From the NCBI GenBank assembly GCA_003694355.1, contig RFKI01000219.1:1-19003 (forward strand): DNA of 19,003 nucleotides, in the 5' to 3' direction. Under the pieces are notes generated by a model that was given only the letters and a program-made list of their open reading frames with translations, ran no database searches and was not told the origin of the DNA. This document shows positions 17,201 through 19,003 of this stretch, piece by piece. The stretch is from Bdellovibrio sp. (GTDB lineage Bacteria > Bdellovibrionota > Bdellovibrionia > Bdellovibrionales > UBA1609). The stretch's first letter is position 1; each line of letters starts with the position of its first letter. Made by a program: the position numbers and the translations under genes.

Positions 17201-19003
17201 TAACATCCACGTTTTCAACGCTTTGGAATTCTATGGCAGGGCTGTTGTCGCCAGAAGTAAATATTTTACTGTTGATAATATATCCTGATGTGATCGGAGG
17301 ATTAATTGTTTGAATGCCAAAGCTGTTATCTTTTGTTGAGTTTATTGTTGCATTACTAAAAATGAATGTGTTGGGAGTGTTCAAGGATATCCCACTAATA
17401 TCTGTAACAGTTGAGTCATTTATTTGTAGATTACCAAGAGGGTTGATAGTAAATATATTAGGATTTGAGTGTGTAGTCCCATTAATTAGAGTACCCCTGT
17501 TAATAATAATGTTTGCACCGGCAAATCCTGTCATGCTTATTGTCCTGGGTAGAGCTGTGTTATTAAGGATTAATGTGACATTGTCTAGAGTTAAGCTTGC
17601 CGGGCCTAAGCTTGCATCAACTGTTAAGTTGCCGTCTAAAATAATTGTTCTGTCACTGCATGTGACATCACTTGTTATTGCCCAGTCTCCTGTTGCTGGA
17701 GGATTGCATGGGTCAGTGCATCCGCTAGGAGTGCAAAATCCTGCGTTAATGCATGAGTCGTTTTGCAGGTTATCACATGTTGTGCCTGTGCAGCCTCTTG
17801 GGCCAGAGTACCAATAGCACCTGCCACTGTCCCATGTTCCTGGAGCAGGGCAGTAATTACCATTGTTGACTCCTGTTTGAGTGCATTCGTCGCAGTAATC
17901 TTTTCTAAGGTTGTTCAGTCCTGAATAGCTGCAGCCTGTTTGGTCGCAGTTATTGTTATAATAACAGTACTCCTGCTGTGACGGGTCATGCGATGGCAGG
18001 GGATTGTCGCATTCAGGAGGATTAGTCTCATTTGTTGTGCAGTTGCTCGGGCATGGCTCTGTTGAGGTGAAAGTGCATGAGGAATCACAGCCCCATGAGC
18101 ATATGTCTAAGGTTAAGTCCCAGTCAGTGCTCAGAGTGCATTGATCTACACCAATTTGGCAGCATGATGATCCTTGGCAGTGGCCCCATCCAGGAGTGTA
18201 AGCCAAGTCGCTCAGATCATAATCACATTCATCGTCAGTGTTGCAAAGGCTGCAGTCGCTTAACAGCGAAGATGTGTTATCGCAAACGCCGTCAGTGTCG
18301 CAAGCATAGCGAGCATCGCCGCTTCCTAGAGTGGTGTCTGCGCAGATTCCGTTAGCAGAGTAATCGCCGTCAAGAGTGTTGTTGTCGCATTGATTTCCTA
18401 TAAGCGGGGTGCCTTGGTTGTAACAATCACTCACATAATTATTTAGTCCTGAATAAGCTACTTCTCCTGTTTGATCACAAGCAAAAACATTATCAGAGTT
18501 ATTTATGCACAAACCGTTTTGTACAAAATATTCTTGGCCGCCTTGCGTTGCGTTTATGCTGGTATCACATGCATCAGGAACTCCTCTGCCGGGCATGCTT
18601 TCTGAGCAAGCAGCATAGAAATAGTCAAGAGGGTTATCACCGCATTGCACTGAACCGCCACCACTACAATCTTGGGCTGTGACGCCCACGGTGTCGCAAG
18701 AGCCACCATTATCACTAACTGCATATCCTTCCCAGACAAAACCAGTATTACCAACATCAGCATCACATTTCTTGCCAGCTGTTACAGGAGCGTAGTCAGT
18801 CCAGTAGTGGCTTCCGTTAAAGTAGATGTCTCCTTCGTCGCATGACCATGAGCTGCTTGTTTGGTTGTAAGCGCATATTCCAGTGAATCCGCTTCCATCG
18901 CCGGGTGTTGGGTCGCATAAGAAGCCGTTTTTTGTTGCGTCGCAGCCGCAGCTCGTATCATTCACGTAATCCTTAGTGCATACTGTTCCGCCGCTGCAAA
19001 CAC
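1..19003 (-). CDS. Giant modular extracellular surface protein, partial at both ends
   Basis: One reading frame is open across the entire window: 6,333 complete codons (3-19001) with no TAA, TAG or TGA, checked triplet by triplet. Neither the start nor the stop is visible, so the protein exceeds 6,333 residues (by inference roughly 0.7 MDa before glycosylation). The translation is Asn/Thr/Ser-rich with very many N-x-S/T sequons, has cysteine-rich repeats at both ends, three beta-helix modules, long runs of Ig-like repeats, one FN3-like domain, one LamG domain and a single central membrane hairpin. No enzyme motif was recognised. The family logic is that of a cell-surface adhesin or stalk protein; the substrate or partner is unknown. 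Arg is often AGG/AGA, and the module types match giant proteins of DPANN archaea. It is certain as a coding region, likely as a secreted surface protein, and unassigned as to precise function. Confidence 0.97.
1254..1301 (-). repeat. Cys repeat unit, canonical C-terminal-side copy
   Basis: Encodes CDANINDGYFNVGGKC, the shortest and cleanest copy of the unit in this block. It is followed by ANDNTCCSSDNVINGDCGC, which leads into the CGC-x4-NG-x2-CD element. Confidence 0.7.
2230..2834 (-). other. Last two Ig-like repeats before the C-terminal-side Cys block
   Basis: A B-type repeat (2493-2813) encodes SIFINSTDGSNTTSQDLHCY, LNVTVRWEKFRGPDPLTDW, LGSGNTSKGEQWICVVRLHD and YNMTILNTPP. A repeat of a different type follows: PTILDPLNETSINYEPYILN with WTDSTDADLDNITYFVYHG and YYWYLNVSDGEVN, ending TTGIYWYNATL. 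The latter resembles FN3 or cadherin-like repeats of archaeal surface proteins. It runs straight into the Cys-rich block at DDQCND. Confidence 0.75.
2835..3705 (-). other. Ig-like repeat split by a nested LamG domain
   Basis: The first Ig half, LPNIIWESPTPNNGQIINQH with VYLNATIIDESNTSAFFDW, lies before the LamG domain. The second half, LKHNFVNLQKGTYYYAAFAI with DSYGNLNKSEQSVTVN, lies after it. Together they reproduce one standard Ig repeat (start strand, D-turn, W-N-x-S-L, then L-x2-G-T-Y-x-Y-x-A-x-A-x-D-x2-G-N). The nesting therefore places LamG in a loop of the Ig fold. This arrangement is, from memory, frequent in DPANN surface proteins. Confidence 0.7.
2955..3566 (-). other. LamG/concanavalin-like jelly-roll domain
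   Basis: About 200 residues with the Laminin_G_3 hallmarks in order: LLGYYSMDYYN start, GIYGNAIAFDGSNDYLNMTQ, GGWLYFDTL, a TGTWYHAMCVHNGTHFALFL strand (normally W-H-x-[VA]-x-[VT]-x-[DN]-G-x2-x-x-[LY]-[FY]-[VL]-N-G) with NGTLMGSW after it, GGGVQQGSYWFKG, and the classic end KVDEVQIYNRALSPEEISAI. LamG-like domains bind sugars, proteins or calcium on the cell surface. A Cys pair (LSCPGSYCVPM) and two further Cys suggest disulfides. The domain is full length with no frameshift. Confidence 0.92.
3693..4013 (-). repeat. B-type Ig-like repeat following A copy 3
   Basis: Encodes QINSTSGLNSSSEDLNCFA, SDNDTDMINVSVRWYNNSV, LGYGNTSPGQVWKCGMMLSD and STIVIGDN. It completes a second A-B pair directly after the first, and its closest partner is the B-type copy at 2493-2813. 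Confidence 0.75.
4014..4331 (-). repeat. A-type Ig-like repeat, copy 3
   Basis: Encodes SVNITPQAPLTTNNLSCEF, VNITWWDNATGSF, CNSNQICITDLPVDSG and RVSWKCSINATDG, ending VEILNTPP. It shares 106-codon length and close sequence with copy 2, including the DNA stretch ATTGAGCATTTCC at 4081 and 4699 on the plus strand. Confidence 0.78.
4335..4634 (-). repeat. B-type Ig-like repeat following A copy 2
   Basis: Encodes NVVLNSTDPRNLTNSTLNA, an acidic EDDDSDLQQDFTIKWYNN segment, GPGNTTRGETWQFNISLSDG and ILIRNF. Its counterparts are 3693-4013 and 2493-2813. This copy lacks the Cys pair present in the other two, since the equivalents of DLNCF and VWKCG read TLNAN and TWQFN. Confidence 0.72.
4635..4952 (-). 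repeat. A-type Ig-like repeat, copy 2
   Basis: Encodes SVNVTPQSPNTSTPLNCSF, VNVTWYHNATG, a CNNGELCYTD loop and HVAWKCSITVFDG, ending TTIINTPP. It is 106 codons long, the same length as copy 3, and is followed immediately by a B-type repeat. Likely an extracellular domain with two disulfides (the outer pair, NCSF with WKCS, and the loop pair). Confidence 0.78.
7383..7694 (-). repeat. A-type Ig-like repeat, copy 1
   Basis: Encodes YIDPASPRTNESFTCKF, a D-A-G-D-T acidic turn, TVEWWDNSTGS, two central Cys (GCAHEVECVSTPV) and NVGWRCEVTASDG, ending NIKIINTRPW. It corresponds to the two A copies at 4635-4952 and 4014-4331 but lies about 2.7 kb away and is more diverged. Confidence 0.72.
8014..9013 (-). 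other. Regulatory-like domain and two beta domains following beta-helix 3
   Basis: IDVRWFFNVNVTNTSGASLS and GVNVTSFNNTL parallel the WW segment after module 1. Next come DPQGFGENVTINATITDDDG with VLINITNPTG (GFGENVT at 8613-8633), then NIHVNFSLAIDTDKEAYLGT, then an Ig-like sheet ending FTIDTTKP at about 8000. Each part has its counterpart at 15470-16469 in the same order, which is strong evidence for duplication of a beta-helix plus follower super-module. These are likely structural or ligand-presenting extracellular domains. Confidence 0.72.
9014..9839 (-). other. Right-handed beta-helix module 3 (about residues 3055-3329)
   Basis: Starts a few residues after the hairpin: ETEIPATGNFTVTSCDRPSG, then IDWQINEECTFYDSKII (Trp codon 9744, Cys codon 9726). 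Rungs are clear: QNIIINNGGALNLYNSSLVM, NINVSGGNLTLYSGSKINS, SNVIVYNTSFIMNYIGLILD, SNIADSNFINSAAAGLKLL, TTLTNNVFSSGIVGVEV and NNYFENNTADSNTNLGINL. The regular 22-25-residue period and Asn ladders are characteristic of NosD-like beta-solenoids. No catalytic residues could be assigned. It is the module with the most regular rungs in the window. Confidence 0.87.
9852..9989 (-). other. Central transmembrane hairpin, second helix signal-peptide-like (residues 3005-3050)
   Basis: Helix 1 is LQIILLLLTFAFIILPVLI (codons 9987 to 9933), the linker is KLGFVSRQTA with one Lys and one Arg, and helix 2 is LFYFAFLVLLSSFVIAA (codons 9900 to 9852) followed by DIGSYIESGY. The positive linker predicts an inside loop with both flanks outside, which fits the extracellular modules on both sides. 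Helix 2 ends in VIAA-D, giving small or aliphatic residues at -3 and Ala at -1 for a signal-peptidase cut before or after the last Ala. I noted no other comparably long hydrophobic stretch in the window. It looks like a C-terminal anchor fused in frame to a signal peptide; alternatively it simply anchors the giant chain at its middle. Confidence 0.85.
10023..10440 (-). other. Globular domain with CPFFDSWNG motif, membrane-proximal
   Basis: Begins GGGLYYCPFFDSWNG (Cys codon 10419, residue 2861), continues TTFHYRLEGKEMEAYQLRDL, then a strand ISYTDSISVFIIDTKGP, and ends with GDEVYLEFEEAPPVEEGYTR and LRSKGYYEW. From memory, a CP-[FY]-x-x-[SY]-[WY]-[ND]-G start, a middle strand about ties to a YxDx-hydrophobic segment, and an acidic or Pro-rich final strand mark a domain found in various bacterial and archaeal surface proteins, for which I cannot supply a formal name. 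It is richer in Lys/Arg/Glu and poorer in Asn/Thr than the Ig stalk. It ends about ten residues before the first membrane helix. Confidence 0.5.
10470..10529 (-). repeat. Three-unit seven-residue tandem repeat (SPLVLKN)
   Basis: The translation reads SPLVLKN, SPLVMKN, SPIMRK in direct succession (Ser codons 10527, 10506, 10485). The 21-bp periodicity is visible in the DNA as recurring AAAAACAGCCC on the gene strand. The hydrophobic-Lys pattern differs from everything else in this Asn/Thr-rich protein. It lies just before the CPFFDSWNG domain and the membrane hairpin. Function unknown; a short amphipathic or binding segment is possible. Confidence 0.75.
10536..11384 (-). other. Unassigned beta-rich extracellular region
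   Basis: Contains GSVGVGETVTFTAKW (resembling the GFGENVTI start used elsewhere), several Cys (for example SGCFYCNSTPTLDTNASCDY and HLRICNDGGLCDHTV), then a stretch with alternating hydrophobics: SLKFKFNIPVNISKADELKF, LSFYIYNFSSLTWNRLPGS and TTTILAWDYTGSW. The latter resembles jelly-roll-like extracellular domains in which a strand ends in W before a loop, but I cannot name a family. It precedes the heptad repeat and the CPFFDSWNG domain, and appears to belong to the terminal part of the first half of the polypeptide. Confidence 0.45.
11385..11659 (-). other. Carboxypeptidase-regulatory-like domain after beta-helix 2
   Basis: VQWYFNANITDSGGNGINGI leads into TVLVNSTEPYSNQGVSDVNG and then YTITAKKKGYNTYYNTTIM. 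The order (x-G-x-G-I-x-G-x-x-V strand, a G-x-x-x-[ND]-x-x-G turn, then YTITAxKxGY) is typical of CarboxypepD_reg-like prealbumin folds. In this protein each beta-helix is followed by one of these domains, so the two probably form a rigid unit. Confidence 0.7.
11660..12299 (-). other. Right-handed beta-helix module 2 (about residues 2235-2447)
   Basis: Opens with CDPSFMGDWNIGRNLTCRNR (Trp codon 12264, Cys codon 12240, again eight apart) and continues INLSGNLTV, GNLTLSNVTLYING and GGELNIINGSELFG, then Asn/Ile/Ser rungs such as NLNNLNFSNINISTNG. It is about half the length of module 1, probably three to seven coils. It is followed directly by VQWYFNANITDSGGNGING, the regulatory-like follower also seen after modules 1 and 3. 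Function by family: beta-solenoid carrying a ligand-binding face, or simple spacer; no catalytic residues identified. Confidence 0.8.
12300..15469 (-). other. Ig-like repeat run 1 (about residues 1178-2234)
   Basis: A series of roughly 80-115-residue beta-sandwich repeats. Recognisable repeat starts are MIDQESPVLTWDKPANQ (about 15460), DNTPPTITIISPSDN (about 15150), DNTPPSITFEAPTPTNG (about 14810), DSDQPSVSIITPTGTN and DTDNPTVTLVEPK. Ends have the form [YF]-x-[FV]-x-V-x-[AV]-x-D-x2-[GN]-N. Several repeats carry a Cys pair, for example VTCGVKGYDGYEYGPQDND. Such repeats are known stalk or adhesive modules in archaeal and bacterial surface proteins. N-x-S/T sequons are frequent, which fits archaeal N-glycosylation. 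One FN3-like domain lies inside the run (12843-13193). Exact repeat boundaries in 12850-14800 are less regular and were not resolved. Confidence 0.82.
12843..13193 (-). other. Fibronectin type III-like domain
   Basis: The segment begins DSTAPNDFTLSVFSANA and contains NEVNLTWEDNGDSPSGIDHY with KIWW following, then TTFYFKVEAVDMANNTKNS. This is the FN3 signature of a B-strand Trp (LTW), a Gly-Ile-x-x-Y C-strand, and a final [YF]-x-[FY]-x-V-x-A-x-D strand. It sits between Ig-like repeats. FN3 domains act as spacers or binding platforms in extracellular proteins; no specific ligand can be read here. Confidence 0.7.
15470..16469 (-). other. Regulatory-like beta sandwich plus two extracellular beta domains following beta-helix 1
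   Basis: The segment opens with HVGWWVFGNVTNTSNMPVQN (Trp-Trp codons 16431 and 16428) and ANITVYDKDL, the pattern of carboxypeptidase-regulatory-like domains (x-G-x-V-x-N-x-x-G-x-P-[VL]-x-[GN]-A-x-[IV]-x-V). It is followed by QGFGENVTITARV with a D-x-D-G-x-G-D-I acidic turn and VNITDP (16098-16118 onward), then by MYINLSTHIQTEKQYYKTGD and a long Ig-like sheet. The same three-part succession follows beta-helix 3 (7700-9000), so this is part of a duplicated super-module. Likely role: structural linker between beta-helix and Ig stalk. Confidence 0.7.
16470..17699 (-). other. Right-handed beta-helix module 1 (about residues 435-844)
   Basis: Starts with the cap GDWAITSDVTCSDRTI (Trp codon 17682, Cys codon 17658, eight residues apart), followed by an LDGNLTV strand and LTLDNVTLILNN. 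It continues with short, irregular strand-turn rungs rich in Asn, Ile, Ser and Thr, such as NVDVNSTLIKTFGLDSKGIHY and GISIVNNNITTKGNNNKYGIYI. This is the pattern of NosD/pectate-lyase-like parallel beta-helices, which in surface proteins bind or process polysaccharide; no catalytic residues could be assigned here. The base composition is notably AT-rich (the line at 16981-17040 has 12 G/C in 60). Homologous caps open modules 2 (12264) and 3 (9744). Confidence 0.82.
17700..19003 (-). other. N-terminal-side cysteine-rich repeat block (residues 1-434)
   Basis: About 434 residues dense in Cys, Asp, Gly and Asn, extending past the window edge. Recurrent elements include CDNNTLDGDYSANGIC (18342-18389), a CGC-x4-NG-x2-CD element (about 18910-18950), and CxxC or CC pairs such as SSCCQIG. 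The spacing C-D-x4-D-G-x-[FY]-x3-G-x-C recurs in the far C-terminal block of this protein, so both blocks belong to one repeat family. Such regions are normally secreted and disulfide-bonded. I do not recognise a named family: the spacing does not fit classical EGF or the DUF4215 type. The block ends in a Cys-Pro-rich stretch (CTDPCNPPATGDW) that runs directly into beta-helix module 1. A role in adhesion or in rigid spacing is inference. Confidence 0.85.
18342..18389 (-). repeat. Cys repeat unit, N-terminal copy
   Basis: Encodes CDNNTLDGDYSANGIC, the clearest N-terminal example of the C-D-x4-D-G-x-[FY]-x3-G-x-C unit. It matches units at 1254-1301 and 459-503 near the other end of the window. 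The acidic D..DG run could bind calcium, but that is speculation. Confidence 0.7.

Noticed and set aside
17314..17817. Plus-strand open stretch of 167 codons
   Set aside because: It lies antisense to the continuous minus frame over beta-helix 1 and the Cys block; its hydrophobic Val/Leu/Ser-rich translation is the mirror of Asn/Asp codons, with no domain or motif.
17700..19003. Calcium-binding EGF or dockerin domains in the Cys-rich block
   Set aside because: Neither the six-Cys EGF spacing nor the paired 12-residue DxDxDG loops of dockerin could be fitted.

Overview
The whole 19 kb window lies inside one protein-coding gene on the minus strand. Reading minus-strand codons that occupy plus-strand triplets starting at positions divisible by three (18999-19001 down to 3-5), I went through every line and the codons spanning line ends and found no stop. 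That gives 6,333 consecutive sense codons, open at both ends, with neither the start nor the stop of the gene in view. There is no intergenic DNA, RNA gene, mobile element or CRISPR array. Residue numbers below count from the first complete codon in the window: residue n = (19002 - p)/3, where p is the lowest plus-strand coordinate of the codon.

The protein is a giant, secreted, modular surface protein. From its N-terminal side (right) to its C-terminal side (left) the order is: cysteine-rich repeats (17700-19003); beta-helix module 1 (about 16470-17699); a carboxypeptidase-regulatory-like domain and two beta domains (15470-16469); a run of Ig-like repeats with one fibronectin-III-like domain (12300-15469); beta-helix module 2 with its own regulatory-like domain (11400-12299); a beta-rich stretch ending in a small heptad repeat and a domain marked by CPFFDSWNG (10023-11399); a two-helix membrane hairpin whose second helix looks like a signal peptide (9852-9989); beta-helix module 3 with the same followers as module 1 (8014-9839); a second long Ig-like run (3706-8013); a LamG domain apparently nested inside an Ig-like repeat (2835-3705); a last pair of Ig-like repeats (2230-2834); and a second cysteine-rich block of the same family as the first (1-2229).

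The organism is most likely an archaeon of the DPANN group (Woesearchaeota/Pacearchaeota-like). The reasons are the archaeal style of Ig repeats with TPP starts and ISP/SPAN-type first strands, LamG nested in such a repeat, beta-helices that open with DWxI...C and a GNLTV strand, frequent AGG/AGA arginine codons, and very dense N-x-S/T sequons. This is inference from family resemblance; no housekeeping gene is available to confirm it. A giant gene of another small-genome lineage, such as Omnitrophota, is an alternative.

The modules suggest a long extracellular stalk carrying carbohydrate-binding-like or adhesive units (beta-helices, LamG) and disulfide-stapled cysteine-rich units, used for attachment or cell-cell contact. 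The most interesting point is the membrane hairpin in the middle of the chain. It looks like the C-terminal anchor of one surface protein joined without a stop to the signal peptide of the next, so the product may be a natural fusion or a polyprotein cut by signal peptidase.
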